In this document: positions 35,120 to 43,536 of the stretch, piece after piece
How the letters are laid out: the number at the start of each line of letters is the position of its first letter
Numbering within the stretch: the first letter of the stretch is position 1
From: Arthrobacter sp. SPG23
Lineage (GTDB): Bacteria; Actinomycetota; Actinomycetes; Actinomycetales; Micrococcaceae
Reading direction: 5' to 3'
Length of the DNA stretch: 64,000 bases
Assembly: GCF_000876655.1 (NCBI RefSeq)
Contig: NZ_JYCN01000025.1
Location: 1 to 64,000 of the forward strand
Program-made: the position numbers and the translations under genes
Notes under the pieces: generated by a model
Databases searched by the model: none
What the model saw: only the letters and a program-made list of their open reading frames with translations
Told to the model about the DNA's origin: nothing

Positions 35120-35725
35120 ATGAAGAAAACACTCACAGCAATCGCACTCGCAGGTTCCATCGCACTTCTCGGCGCCGTTCCGGCGATGGCAACAGACCGA
35201 TACCCGGCCGACCGGGCAGTCGTTGCAGTAAGCACTGCTTCACCGGGCCCCGGGGAAACATTCACCTTCCGTGGCCGCGCAGCCTTCTTCTTCAACAACG
35301 AGCCGCTGTCCATCACGGTAACCCCGGTTGGCGGCCCGGCTGCCGCCGGCGCCGGAGCATCCAACGGTAGCCGGACCGTGACCGGCAAGATCACCCTTCC
35401 GCTGGCACCCCAGACGTTCTCCACCAAGACTGCAGCCGACGGCAGCTTCGCCTTTCCGCTCAGCATCAGCGAGACCGGTACATACAGGCTCACCGCAACC
35501 GGCCTCACCTCGGGCAAGACTGCAACCGCGGTGGTCACCGTTCAAGGCGCCGGCCGTGGGAACGCGGGTGGCGCACCGCTGGCTAACAGCGGCGCAGCCC
35601 TCGCCAACACCGGTGCAGACGCCAGCCTGGTTCTGTGGTCCCTGGTGGGCGCAGGCGCACTGGCTGCCGGCGCAACCTCGGTAGTTGTGGTTCGCCGCCG
35701 CGCCAAGGCTGAGGCCGCAGCCTAA
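35120..35725 (+). CDS. LAXTG-type sortase-anchored surface protein
   Basis: 201 residues. A signal peptide (MKKTLTAIALAGSIALLGAV, cleavage near AMATD) is followed by an Ig-like domain (PGPGETFTFRGR to TGTYRLTATGL). A Gly/Ala-rich spacer leads to LANTGADASL, a hydrophobic helix and RRRAKAEAAA. LANTG fits the LAXTG signal used by class E sortases in high-GC actinobacteria. The start ATG has GGGGGAC just upstream. No sortase gene is in the window. A strong terminator follows, so it is probably monocistronic. Confidence 0.9.
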   Translation: MKKTLTAIALAGSIALLGAVPAMATDRYPADRAVVAVSTASPGPGETFTFRGRAAFFFNNEPLSITVTPVGGPAAAGAGASNGSRTVTGKITLPLAPQTFSTKTAADGSFAFPLSISETGTYRLTATGLTSGKTATAVVTVQGAGRGNAGGAPLANSGAALANTGADASLVLWSLVGAGALAAGATSVVVVRRRAKAEAAA

Positions 35726-35745
35726 GGCTTAACCAACAAGCACAA

Positions 35746-35798
35746 AGAGGGTGGGCGGTTCTCCGGGAAACCGGAGAACCGCCCACCCTCTGCTTTTA
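35746..35798 (+). terminator. Strong intrinsic terminator after the LAXTG gene
   Basis: Perfect 21-bp inverted repeat (arms 35746-35766 and 35771-35791; core GGGTGGGCGGTTCTCCGG) around a GAAA loop, followed by GCTTTTAAG. It begins about 20 bp after the LAXTG stop codon. Confidence 0.93.
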
Positions 35799-35799
35799 A

Positions 35800-35822
35800 G
35801 GTTCGACAAGCTCAACCACCGC
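35800..35822. repeat. REP-like element
   Basis: GTTCGACAAGCTCAACCACC, directly after the terminator and a copy of the REP core found elsewhere in the window. Confidence 0.75.
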
Positions 35823-35843
35823 AGTGTGGTATTCATAAGAGTT

Positions 35844-35990
35844 ATGGGGAGACATTGGCGCAGACCACGCTGGCAGTTCGACTTCGCCGTGCCGCTTCCG
35901 CCTCCACAGGTACTCCCCCACCTTCTGCTGGGGCTCCTTGCCATTGCTGCGCTGGGAGTAGCCACCCTGGCACTTCTCCGGACGTCCTGA
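35844..35990 (+). CDS. Possible small membrane protein upstream of the VanZ-like gene
   Basis: A 48-residue frame with a basic start (MGRHWRRPRW) and one strong hydrophobic helix (LLLGLLAIAALGVATLALL). It ends seven bases before the VanZ-like start, so the two may be cotranslated. The ribosome site is weak and no family is recognised. Confidence 0.35.
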   Translation: MGRHWRRPRWQFDFAVPLPPPQVLPHLLLGLLAIAALGVATLALLRTS

Positions 35991-35997
35991 GGCCCGC

Positions 35998-36468
35998 TTG
36001 AAGCACTGGGAGCAGCCGTCTGTCTGGCGGGCAATCCTTCTTGCCATGTTGGTCCCGCTTGCGCTGGTGGCCTTCTGGCCCAGCCCTGTAGACAAACCCG
36101 TGCAGGGCGAACTAGCAGGCTTCCTCGTCCTTATCCACGCCCTGGGAATTCCACGTTGGCTTAATTACTCCTTCATTGAGGCCACAGCAAACGTGGTACT
36201 TTTCGTGCCCGTGGGCGTAGTTGCTTCCCAAGCCTTTCCGAGCAAGCGCATTTGGCAGCTGGGCGCCTTTGGGCTGGTGATCTCCGGCTGTATGGAGCTG
36301 GGCCAGCAGCTCTTTCTCCACGACCGATTCGCGAGCCCGCTGGACCTTGTCACAAACACAGCCGGCTGTGTCATAGGGGCTGTGGCAGCACGGGTGGGTA
36401 TCTGGGAGCTAAAACGCCGACGGGCTCAACGCCAGCCGGCGTTGAGCCCGTCGAAAAGCAATTTGTGA
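35998..36468 (+). CDS. VanZ-like membrane protein
   Basis: 156 residues starting at TTG 35998, the first start codon in the open frame. It has four hydrophobic segments with the VanZ pattern: FIEATANVVLFVPVGVVASQ, GLVISGCMELGQQLFL, then RFASPLDLVTNTAGCVIGAV. The Glu in the third helix and the DLVTNTAGCVIGA loop are typical. VanZ gave low-level teicoplanin resistance in enterococci; the general role is unknown but envelope-related. The C-terminal tail, RRAQRQPALSPSKSNL, is encoded by a REP hairpin and is probably not functional sequence. Confidence 0.85.
   Translation: MKHWEQPSVWRAILLAMLVPLALVAFWPSPVDKPVQGELAGFLVLIHALGIPRWLNYSFIEATANVVLFVPVGVVASQAFPSKRIWQLGAFGLVISGCMELGQQLFLHDRFASPLDLVTNTAGCVIGAVAARVGIWELKRRRAQRQPALSPSKSNL
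36418..36457. terminator. REP hairpin acting as a likely bidirectional terminator
   Basis: Perfect 16-bp arms (CGACGGGCTCAACGCC and its complement, 36418-36433 and 36438-36453) with a four-base loop. AAAA lies on one side and TTTT in the reverse reading on the other. It lies inside the end of the VanZ-like frame and about 20 bp from the convergent galU stop. The arms contain the REP core. Confidence 0.7.
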
Positions 36469-36474
36469 TCTTGC

Positions 36475-37368
36475 CTATTCGATCACGAATTCCTTCATCC
36501 ACGCCTTGAGGTCTTCGCCAAAGTCGACGCGCTCCGAGGCAATGGAAATGACCGCCTTGATGTAGCTGAGCTTGTCCCCGGTGTCATAGCGGCGCCCACG
36601 GAACACCACGCCATAAACACCGCCGCCCTCGCCATCAGACGTTGCCAGTGTCTGCAAGGCATCCGTCAGCTGGATTTCGCCACCCCGGCCCGGCTCGGTC
36701 TCTTCGAGGACATCAAACACAGCCGGATGCAGCACGTACCGGCCGATGACGGCGAGGTTGGACGGAGCCTCGTCCACGGAGGGCTTCTCCACCAGACGGT
36801 TCACCTGGAAGTAGTTCTCGCCGTCCACAGGAGTAATGTCCGCGCAGCCGTAAGCACTGATCTGCGACGGATCCACTTCGATCAGGGCGATAACAGAGCC
36901 GCCGGTCTTCGCCTGCACTTCGATCATGGTGCTGAGCAGCTCGTCGCGGGCATCGATGAGGTCGTCGCCCAGCAGGACCGCAAACGGCTCGTCCCCCACG
37001 TGCTGGCGGGCGCACAAAACCGCGTGCCCAAGCCCCTTCGGGTCGCCCTGGCGCAGATAGTGCAGCGGGGCCAGGCTGGACGCGTGCTGAACGGCCTCCA
37101 GACGGTCCATGTCGCCCTTGAGCTCCAACGTCCGCTCCAGAGCAGGCGCCCTGTCGAAGTGGTCCTCCAGGGCCCGCTTCTGGCGCCCGGTGATCATCAG
37201 GAGATCATCCAAGCCGGCTCTAACTGCTTCCTCCACCACGTACTGGATTGCGGGCTGGTCAACAACCGGCAACATTTCCTTCGGCATTGCCTTGGTGGCG
37301 GGCAGGAAGCGAGTTCCCAAACCGGCAGCAGGAATGACGGCTTTTCTTACTGATTTCCCCAAAGTCAT
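36475..37368 (-). CDS. galU: UTP--glucose-1-phosphate uridylyltransferase
   Basis: 297 residues from the ATG at 37368, giving the typical N-terminus VRKAVIPAAGLGTRFLPATK; the in-frame start 12 codons earlier is not conserved-looking. The nucleotide-binding G-x-G-T-R-F-L-P-x-T-K loop, FAVLLGDDLID and RLVEKPSVDEAPSNLAVIGR are all characteristic. It makes UDP-glucose from UTP and glucose-1-phosphate in the cytoplasm, supplying the exopolysaccharide locus and cell-wall glycans. It converges with the VanZ-like gene and is divergent from the membrane protein at 37534. Confidence 0.96.
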   Translation of the reverse strand: MTLGKSVRKAVIPAAGLGTRFLPATKAMPKEMLPVVDQPAIQYVVEEAVRAGLDDLLMITGRQKRALEDHFDRAPALERTLELKGDMDRLEAVQHASSLAPLHYLRQGDPKGLGHAVLCARQHVGDEPFAVLLGDDLIDARDELLSTMIEVQAKTGGSVIALIEVDPSQISAYGCADITPVDGENYFQVNRLVEKPSVDEAPSNLAVIGRYVLHPAVFDVLEETEPGRGGEIQLTDALQTLATSDGEGGGVYGVVFRGRRYDTGDKLSYIKAVISIASERVDFGEDLKAWMKEFVIE

Positions 37369-37426
37369 AGCTGAACCATACAAATCGATTGTGGAAACTG
37401 GCAATTCGTTGCCGAGATTTCGACGA

Positions 37427-37449
37427 TTTCGACAGGCTCAATCACCGGG
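37427..37449. repeat. REP-like element between galU and the membrane protein
   Basis: TTTCGACAGGCTCAATCACC lies in the divergent spacer. The preceding TTTCGACGATTTCGAC suggests a partial second copy. Confidence 0.7.
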
Positions 37450-37533
37450 GTCGATGGGGAGGCCTGCCCATCGCAGGGCGACGCATATTCGGACATACTT
37501 CGGGTGCAACTTTCACGAATATTGGGGGAAATC

Positions 37534-38418
37534 ATGAATAACGACCAGCAGCCTGGCGTACCGCCGCAACCGGGGCACAACGGATGGCAGCAGCCCGGCC
37601 AGCCGCCCTATCCGCCGCGCGCGGACCAGTACAACTTCAACCAGCCTCCGTACGGCCAGCCCGGGCCGGGACATTTCGGCCAGGCCCCGCCCAAGCGCGG
37701 TTTCCCCGTCTGGGGCTGGGTGGCAAGCGGCGTGGGCGGCGTGGCAGTCCTGGCAGTGGCCGGCGTAATGGTGCTGGGCGGCCTCGGCTCAAATAAACAA
37801 CAAGAAGCGGCTCCCGGCCCCACGGAGACCGCGGGCAGTTCGGAGTCGGCCGGGGCCACCGAGGAATCTACGACGGACGGGTCCTCGGCCGCAGCCTCCG
37901 GCGAAGAAGACTTTTACATCTTCCAGGACGCCGACTTCACCTCGGCACCTGTCTGGTCCACCAAAATGCCGGAAGGTTGGACCACGTCAGAGGTCAAAGG
38001 CGGCACCATTCAGTACCGCAGCAAAGAAAGCCCCTGCAACTTCACTACGCACCAGGCCATCCTGCCGCCCCGCGCCGAAACCACCGACGAAGAAGCCACC
38101 AATGCCTCGATGCAGCTCGAAATCGACGGCATCAAATCAACGGTGGGAAAGCCGGTCACCGTTGTGACGGACGCGGACTCCCTCTACACCAAGCTGCGGA
38201 ACGCCGATGGCCGCGTCATCGAAATGCAGGAAGCCGAACTTCGGTTCAAGAACAAGAGCGACGTGGACGTGGTGTACCGCATCGCCTTGCGGTCCATGCC
38301 GGCCGGCGACGGCCTGATGGAACTGATCCTGGCCTGCCCGGCCAACCTGCCCACGGAATCAGACCTGTGGACGGAACTGACAGGCAGCGTGACTATGGTT
38401 GACGATCCGGCAGCCTGA
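37534..38418 (+). CDS. Pro-rich membrane-anchored protein with extracytoplasmic domain
   Basis: 294 residues from the ATG at 37534, preceded by GGGGGAAA; a start ten codons earlier is less likely. The cytoplasmic N-terminus is rich in Pro, Gln and Gly (QPPYGQPGPGHFGQAPP). One membrane helix follows (VWGWVASGVGGVAVLAVAG), then an acidic Ser/Glu/Thr linker and a globular domain of about 170 residues with two Cys (ESPCNFTTHQ and ILACPANLP) that may pair. This layout is common in actinobacteria. No specific family is recognised and the function is unknown. The stop codon touches a REP element. Confidence 0.85.
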   Translation: MNNDQQPGVPPQPGHNGWQQPGQPPYPPRADQYNFNQPPYGQPGPGHFGQAPPKRGFPVWGWVASGVGGVAVLAVAGVMVLGGLGSNKQQEAAPGPTETAGSSESAGATEESTTDGSSAAASGEEDFYIFQDADFTSAPVWSTKMPEGWTTSEVKGGTIQYRSKESPCNFTTHQAILPPRAETTDEEATNASMQLEIDGIKSTVGKPVTVVTDADSLYTKLRNADGRVIEMQEAELRFKNKSDVDVVYRIALRSMPAGDGLMELILACPANLPTESDLWTELTGSVTMVDDPAA

Positions 38419-38440
38419 TTTCGACGGGCTCAATCACCGG
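38418..38440. repeat. REP-like element at a convergent gene junction
   Basis: ATTTCGACGGGCTCAATCAC spans the junction. The last base of the upstream TGA is its first base, and the stop codon of the enoyl-CoA hydratase gene (38434-38436 on the minus strand) lies inside it. Confidence 0.8.
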
Positions 38441-39216
38441 CCTTTGAACTCCGGGGTCCGCTTCTCCTGGAACGCCTTGAAACCCTCCGAGTAGTCCTCG
38501 GACTTGCACAGCCGGGCCTGCTCCGCGTTCTCCTCCTCCATGGCCTCCCAGAGGCCAAGGCGCTGGTCGCGGATGTGGGCCACAAGGTCCTTGCTGGCGT
38601 TGAACGCACCCGTGGCGCCCGTGGCAACCTTCGCCACGATGCCGCGGGTGTTTTCCAGCAGCTCGTCCTTGGGCATGGCGCGGCTGAACATGCCCTGCGC
38701 CACGGCCTCGGCGCCGGTCATCAGCTCCGCCGTGTAGATCAGGTCCAGCGTCCGGTGCATGCCCAGCCGCTCGGTGAAGTACCAGTGCCCGCCGGAATCC
38801 AGCGTGGCGCCCAGCTTGGCGAACGGCGAACCGAACTTGGCGTCCTCCGCCACATACACCACGTCCGTAGCCAGCAGCAGGCCCAGCCCCACGCCCAGGC
38901 AGGCGCCCTGCGCCGCCGCGAACGTGGGGGCCGGAAACTCAGTCATCTTCTTCAGCAGCGGCTGCAGCAGCCCGCCCAGGTACCCCTGCACGTCGTCCGT
39001 CTCCGGCGTCACGCCGGCAATGTCCCGGCCGGCGCAGAAGGCGCGTCCCTCTCCCCTGAGCAGCAGCGCCCGCACCTCACCGCGCGAGGCGGCGTCAGCG
39101 GCGTCGTCGTACGCCTGTGTTAAATCCCTCAGCGCCTGCTCGTCCAGTGAGTTCAGCTTGTGCGGGGCGTTCAGCACAACCTCGGCAATACCGCTGGCGA
39201 TGGAGAGGGAGATCAT
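38434..39216 (-). CDS. Enoyl-CoA hydratase/isomerase (PaaG/PaaB-like)
   Basis: 260 residues from the ATG at 39216, which has GGAG four bases upstream; a start seven codons earlier has no such site. The crotonase fold is clear: VRALLLRGEGRAFCAGRDIAG (oxyanion-hole loop), then AAAQGACLGVGLGLLLATDVVY and KFGSPFAKLGATLDSGG. In the phenylacetate pathway PaaG isomerises the ring-epoxide CoA to an oxepin, and PaaF hydrates later intermediates. Position 3' of paaABCDE on the same strand points to that pathway. Which crotonase it is cannot be settled by eye. Its stop codon lies inside a REP element. Confidence 0.88.
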   Translation of the reverse strand: MISLSIASGIAEVVLNAPHKLNSLDEQALRDLTQAYDDAADAASRGEVRALLLRGEGRAFCAGRDIAGVTPETDDVQGYLGGLLQPLLKKMTEFPAPTFAAAQGACLGVGLGLLLATDVVYVAEDAKFGSPFAKLGATLDSGGHWYFTERLGMHRTLDLIYTAELMTGAEAVAQGMFSRAMPKDELLENTRGIVAKVATGATGAFNASKDLVAHIRDQRLGLWEAMEEENAEQARLCKSEDYSEGFKAFQEKRTPEFKGR

Positions 39217-39257
39217 GGGGCTCCTGTTCGTGGCCATGACAGCCGGGGTGGAAAGGC

Positions 39258-40484
39258 TTAGACGTCGAAGTCGACGGTGACTTCCGGGGTGGTGGGGTGG
39301 GACTGGCAGGTGAGCACGTAGCCCTTGTCCAGTTCATCCTGCTCCAGGGCGTAGTTCTCGTCCATGGTGACAGCACCCGTGACCACCTTGGCGCGGCAGG
39401 TGCCGCACACTCCTCCGGCGCAGGCGAACGGCACGTCCGGGCGCACCCGCAGGGCGGCGTTGAGCAGCGATTCGCGGGCATGGGTGGGGCTCTCCACCTT
39501 GCCCTCAAGGCCGTCCAGCTTGAACGTGATCTTGTACGTTTCCTTGGACTCGTCCGCGATCACCGGCCGGCCGATGTTGCCCTCGGGGCGGTCCGGCTTC
39601 CCGGAAGTGAACAGCTCAAAGCGCACATGCTCCGGCTCCACGCCGCGGGCTGCCAGGGTGTCGCGGCATAGCTGCACCAGCTCGAACGGCCCGCACAGGA
39701 ACCACTCGTCCACATCGTCCGCGTGGATGGCGGTGCCCAGCAGCGCCTGGAGCTTCTCGGAGTCGATCCGTCCGCTCAGCAGCGGCGCGATGCGCTGCTC
39801 GCGGGACAGCACGTGGTGCAGGGCCAGGCGGCTGGGGTATTTGTCCTTCAGGTCCGCCAGCTCCTCCAGGAACATCACGTCCATGGCGGCCTTGTTGGCG
39901 TAGATCAGGTCGAAGCGGGTCTCCGGGTTCGCCGCCAGCAGCGTGCGGGCAATGGCGATCACCGGGGTGATACCGGAACCGGCGGCGATGGCCACGAAGC
40001 TGCCGGGCTCCCCCACCAGGTCCTCCGGGTGGTTCATGGAGTTCATGACGTTCTGCTCCACGGCCTTGCCGTCGCGGCCGTGCTTGGAGACGAACGCGCC
40101 CATGGGGCTCATCACGTCCAGCTGGTCGCCGGGCTTCAACTCGGCATTGGCCCACGTGGAGAACAGCCCGCCCAGGTCCTTCTTGATGGCCACGCGGATC
40201 TCGCTGCTGCCGTCCGCGAAGCTGCGCGGCTCGGCGCAGATAGAGTAGCTTCGGCGCACCTCGTGCGGCTGGCCGTTCTCATCCGGCATGGTGGTGCGCA
40301 GGGCCACGTACTGCCCGGGCAGGTAGTCGTACTGGCCGGCAAGCTCCGCCGGGACCCCGAACGTCACCTCGATAGCATCGTCCGTGAGCCGGCGGACTTC
40401 CGCCACCGTCAGCGTGTGGAAGGACGCACGACGGCGGCCGGTGGCCGTGGCCTGTTCGGCGGCAGTCTGGCGGACAACAGTCAT
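39258..40484 (-). CDS. paaE: Phenylacetyl-CoA epoxidase reductase subunit
   Basis: 408 residues. An N-terminal FAD domain (RRSYSICAEP), an NAD-binding domain (AIAAGSGITPVIAIARTLL) and a C-terminal plant-type 2Fe-2S ferredoxin (CAGGVCGTCRAKV with a last Cys in LTCQSHP). It feeds electrons from NADPH to the PaaABCE monooxygenase. It is the last gene of the paaABCDE run, 15 bp after paaD. Cytoplasmic. Very secure by domains and context. Confidence 0.96.
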   Translation of the reverse strand: MTVVRQTAAEQATATGRRRASFHTLTVAEVRRLTDDAIEVTFGVPAELAGQYDYLPGQYVALRTTMPDENGQPHEVRRSYSICAEPRSFADGSSEIRVAIKKDLGGLFSTWANAELKPGDQLDVMSPMGAFVSKHGRDGKAVEQNVMNSMNHPEDLVGEPGSFVAIAAGSGITPVIAIARTLLAANPETRFDLIYANKAAMDVMFLEELADLKDKYPSRLALHHVLSREQRIAPLLSGRIDSEKLQALLGTAIHADDVDEWFLCGPFELVQLCRDTLAARGVEPEHVRFELFTSGKPDRPEGNIGRPVIADESKETYKITFKLDGLEGKVESPTHARESLLNAALRVRPDVPFACAGGVCGTCRAKVVTGAVTMDENYALEQDELDKGYVLTCQSHPTTPEVTVDFDV

Positions 40485-40499
40485 GGGAGCACCTGTTCC

Positions 40500-41069
40500 T
40501 TACAAAACTTTGAAGTAGTCGAACGGTTCCTTGCAGTCCTGGCAGACGTACAGCGCCTTGCAGGAGGTGGAACCGAAGCGGGTGAGTTCTTTGGTGTTCA
40601 GGCTGGAGCATTGAGGACACTTCACAGCCATTTGCAGGCGGATCGGGCCTGCGTGGCGGGCCGCATCCGAGCGGCCGGTGGGCGGCGCAATGCCGTATTC
40701 CTTCAGCTTGGCCCTGCCGGACTCGGTCATCCAGTCAGTGGTCCACGCGGGGCTGAGCACCAGCTCCACGTGCACGTTGGGGTAGCCCGCCTTGGCGAAC
40801 GCCGCGCTGAGGTCGTCTCGGATGGCGTCCATGGCCGGGCAGCCCGAGTACGTGGGCGTGATGGTGACCTGTACGGCGGGAACCATGCGGCCGTCGTCGA
40901 ACAGCTTCACATCCCTCAGGATGCCCAGATCCGCAATGGTGAGCACCGGGATTTCCGGATCGCACACCGTGGCGGCGAGGTCCCAGGCCTTCTGCTCCGC
41001 GGACCTGTTGTCCGCGGTGCCCGCGCTTTCGGCGTCCGCGGTGGGGTGGCTGACGTACATGTCCGGCAT
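40500..41069 (-). CDS. paaD: Phenylacetyl-CoA epoxidase assembly subunit PaaD
   Basis: 189 residues. An N-terminal MIP18/DUF59 domain (VCDPEIPVLTIADLGILRDV, TYSGCPAMDAIRDDL) is followed by a C-terminal zinc-ribbon part with KCPQCSS and VCQDCKEPFDYFKVL. PaaD is needed for iron-sulfur maturation of the epoxidase reductase. It lies two bases after paaC and 15 bp before paaE, as in other actinobacterial paa operons. Confidence 0.95.
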   Translation of the reverse strand: MPDMYVSHPTADAESAGTADNRSAEQKAWDLAATVCDPEIPVLTIADLGILRDVKLFDDGRMVPAVQVTITPTYSGCPAMDAIRDDLSAAFAKAGYPNVHVELVLSPAWTTDWMTESGRAKLKEYGIAPPTGRSDAARHAGPIRLQMAVKCPQCSSLNTKELTRFGSTSCKALYVCQDCKEPFDYFKVL

Positions 41070-41071
41070 GG

Positions 41072-42007
41072 CTACCAGCTCGCTCCGGGGTGCTGGCGGG
41101 CCAGCACCTGCATCTCTGCCAGCATGTAGCCAAGGTGCTCGGAGTGCTTGCCCCGGCGTCCGCCGCCGAGGGCGGCAGGAACCTGCGGGACGTCGAGTTC
41201 CGCCTCGGCCAGGACCTCGCCGGTGAGCCGGTCAAAGTCCGCGCGCAGGCTGGAAGGTTCGACGGCGGCACCCGCCGCCGCGAGGCGGGCGGTGAGTTCG
41301 TCGTCGCGGAACAGTTCGTCCACGTAGGGCCAGATGACTTTGAAGCCGTGGATCATCTTGCGGCGCGATTCGTCCGTGCCGAGGGCCAGGCGCAGCACCC
41401 ACTGGGCGCTGTGGTCCCGGTGGTAATCCACTTCCTTGACGGCCTTGGCGGCGATGCCGGCCAGGGTGGCGTCCGTCGACTTCGTCAGCCGGCTGTAGAG
41501 CTCGAACTGGTAGTAGCTCACCACGAACTGCCGGGCGATGGTGACGGCGAAGTCGCCGTTGGGCTGCTCAAAGAGTTCGATGGAGCGGAATTCGTCCTCG
41601 GAGCGGAAGTACGCAAGATCGTCCTCGCTCTTGGCTGTTCCGTCCTCTCCGAGGGCTCCGCCGGCGTAGCTGAGGAAGGAGCGGGCGTGGCCCAGCTGGT
41701 CCAGGGCGATGTTGCCCAGGGCGATGTCCTCCTCCAGCTCGGGGGCGCGGGAGATCCAGTGGCCCAGGCGCTGCGCCAGGATCAGGGCGTCGTCGCCCAG
41801 GCGCAGTGCGAACTCGGCCACGTCCTCGGTGGGCTTGGCGGTGCCGCGGCTGACGGCGAGCGCGATGTCCTCCGGGCGGAGGGCGTTACCCGGCGTGATG
41901 CGCGTGGCGCTGGCGGTGGCGTCTCCGCTGGTACCGGCGGTGGCGACGCCCACGGAGATGTCCCCGTGGCCGCCTGCTTCTGTTGTTGTTTCGGGTGAGG
42001 TGCTCAC
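41072..42007 (-). CDS. paaC: Phenylacetyl-CoA epoxidase structural subunit
   Basis: 311 residues, a ferritin-like four-helix protein (GDDALILAQRLGHWISRAPELEED, NIALDQLGHARSFLSYAG, KEVDYHRDHSAQWVLRLALG). It is the non-catalytic partner of PaaA in the PaaAC heterodimer. The N-terminus has a Gly/Thr/Ala-rich extension of about 45 residues. It overlaps paaB by 4 bp. Cytoplasmic. Confidence 0.95.
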   Translation of the reverse strand: MSTSPETTTEAGGHGDISVGVATAGTSGDATASATRITPGNALRPEDIALAVSRGTAKPTEDVAEFALRLGDDALILAQRLGHWISRAPELEEDIALGNIALDQLGHARSFLSYAGGALGEDGTAKSEDDLAYFRSEDEFRSIELFEQPNGDFAVTIARQFVVSYYQFELYSRLTKSTDATLAGIAAKAVKEVDYHRDHSAQWVLRLALGTDESRRKMIHGFKVIWPYVDELFRDDELTARLAAAGAAVEPSSLRADFDRLTGEVLAEAELDVPQVPAALGGGRRGKHSEHLGYMLAEMQVLARQHPGASW

Positions 42008-42306
42008 AGGTGCTTCACGCCCTCGCTCTTGGTGTAGTACGTCGCGTGCCGGTAGTCCTTGCCCTGGGGCGATTCGAAGAAGGCGCCCTTGGAGTCCGGA
42101 TCGCTGGAGGCGATGGCCTCCGCGGGGACAACCCAGATGGACACGCCCTCGTTGCGGCGGGTGTACAGGTCACGGGCGTTGCGCAGCGCCATCGCTGCGT
42201 CCGGCGCGTGCAAGGAACCGGCGTGAACGTGGGACAGGCCGCGGCTGGAGCGGACAAAGACTTCCCAGATCGGCCAGACGTTGCCGGCGGGGGTTTCGGG
42301 GCTCAT
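42004..42306 (-). CDS. paaB: Phenylacetyl-CoA epoxidase subunit PaaB
   Basis: 100 residues, the usual size. Conserved segments include [38 protein letters not shown] and [13 protein letters not shown]. It is a small structural subunit bridging the catalytic dimers. It overlaps paaA and paaC by 4 bp each, showing tight translational coupling. Confidence 0.96.
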   Translation of the reverse strand: MSPETPAGNVWPIWEVFVRSSRGLSHVHAGSLHAPDAAMALRNARDLYTRRNEGVSIWVVPAEAIASSDPDSKGAFFESPQGKDYRHATYYTKSEGVKHL

Positions 42307-43322
42307 GCTGCGGATTCCTTCTCTGCTTGCTTGCGTGCGTAGGCGGCTGCGGCTTCGCGCACCCAGGTACCGTTCTCGTGTGCTTCGCGGCGCCGTTCCA
42401 GGCGCTGGGCGTTGCAGGGGCCGCGGCCCTTCAGGACTTCATGGAACTCGTCCCAGTCAAGCGGGCCGTGCTCCCACTTCTTGGTTTCTTCGTTGAAACG
42501 GATGTCCTTGTCCGGGAGGGTGAGCTCCAGGACCTTGACCTGCTCCATCATCATGCCGACGAAGCGGTTGCGGAGCTCGTCGTTGCTGAAGCGCTTGATG
42601 TTCCAGGCCATGGACTGCTTGGAGTTGGGTGAATCGTCATCCGGCGGGCCGAACATCATCAGGGCCGGGGCGTACCAGCGGTTCACGGCTTCCTGGGCCA
42701 TCTGCTTCTGCTCGGGGGTGCCGTGCGAGAGTTCCAGCAAGATCTCGAAGCCCTGGCGCTGGTGGAAGGACTCTTCCTTGCAGACGCGGACCATGGCCCG
42801 GCCGTAGGGGCCGAAGGAGGCGCGGCACAGCGGAACCTGGTTGGCGATCGCGGCGCCGTCCACCATCCAGCCGATGGCTCCCATGTCCGCCCAGGTGCGT
42901 GCCGGGTAGTTGAAGATGGAGGAGTACTTGGCCTTGCCGTCCATCAGGTCCTGCATCATCTGATCGCGCGGCTGGCCCAGGGTCTCGGCGGCGGAGTACA
43001 GGTACAGGCCGTGGCCGGCCTCGTCCTGGACCTTGGCCATCAGGATGGCCTTGCGCTTCAGGCTGGGGGCGCGGGAAATCCAGTTGGCTTCCGGCTGCAT
43101 GCCGATGATCTCCGAGTGGGCGTGCTGCGAGACCTGGCGGATGAGGGTCTTGCGGTAGCCCGCCGGCATCCAGTCGCGGGGCTCGATGCGCGAGTCCTCC
43201 GCCATGACGCGGTCAAAGTACGCCTGACCTTCTGCCTCGTGCCGGGCTGCCTCTTCCGCGCTGATTTCTTGCCGTCCCGGCGTGAACTCAGCGGGCACTG
43301 ACTGCAGGGTCTGCGATGCCAT
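42303..43322 (-). CDS. paaA: Phenylacetyl-CoA 1,2-epoxidase catalytic subunit
   Basis: 339 residues, a diiron ferritin-like oxygenase. Diiron-ligand regions are visible in [38 protein letters not shown] and [12 protein letters not shown] (E-x2-H pattern). It adds one oxygen atom to the aromatic ring of phenylacetyl-CoA, the key step in aerobic phenylacetate breakdown. It is first in the operon, with AGGAG upstream of the ATG at 43322 and a TetR-type operator-like dyad in the promoter. No paaK ligase or regulator is in the window. Confidence 0.97.
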   Translation of the reverse strand: MASQTLQSVPAEFTPGRQEISAEEAARHEAEGQAYFDRVMAEDSRIEPRDWMPAGYRKTLIRQVSQHAHSEIIGMQPEANWISRAPSLKRKAILMAKVQDEAGHGLYLYSAAETLGQPRDQMMQDLMDGKAKYSSIFNYPARTWADMGAIGWMVDGAAIANQVPLCRASFGPYGRAMVRVCKEESFHQRQGFEILLELSHGTPEQKQMAQEAVNRWYAPALMMFGPPDDDSPNSKQSMAWNIKRFSNDELRNRFVGMMMEQVKVLELTLPDKDIRFNEETKKWEHGPLDWDEFHEVLKGRGPCNAQRLERRREAHENGTWVREAAAAYARKQAEKESAA

Positions 43323-43352
43323 GGTTGCTCCTATGCATATCCGATAAATAAT

Positions 43353-43371
43353 TACCGACCGTTCGTTCAGG
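43353..43371 (-). promoter_or_regulatory. TetR-type (PaaR-like) operator upstream of paaA
   Basis: TACCGACCGTTCGTTCAGG lies about 30 bp upstream of paaA. The core ACCGACCGTTCGTT matches its own reverse complement at 10 of 14 positions. Actinobacterial paa operons are often repressed by TetR proteins binding such sites. The regulator gene is not in the window. Confidence 0.6.
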
Positions 43372-43536
43372 ATATGCGGAAGCCGTGAGATGCGTCAAGC
43401 ACCCGCGGTGTTTGGTTGGGGTAGCTTCGGGGCGTGACGCAGCCGCCCGCCGGAGCGCCGCCGGAGCGCCGGTGGGGCGACAGCGGGGCGCCGGCAGGGC
43501 GCCGGTCACGAAAATCCGAGTGTGTAGGCTGTGGGC

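Noticed and set aside
39723..41129. 468-codon plus-strand frame
   Set aside because: Runs antisense to paaE, paaD and the end of paaC, all secure genes.
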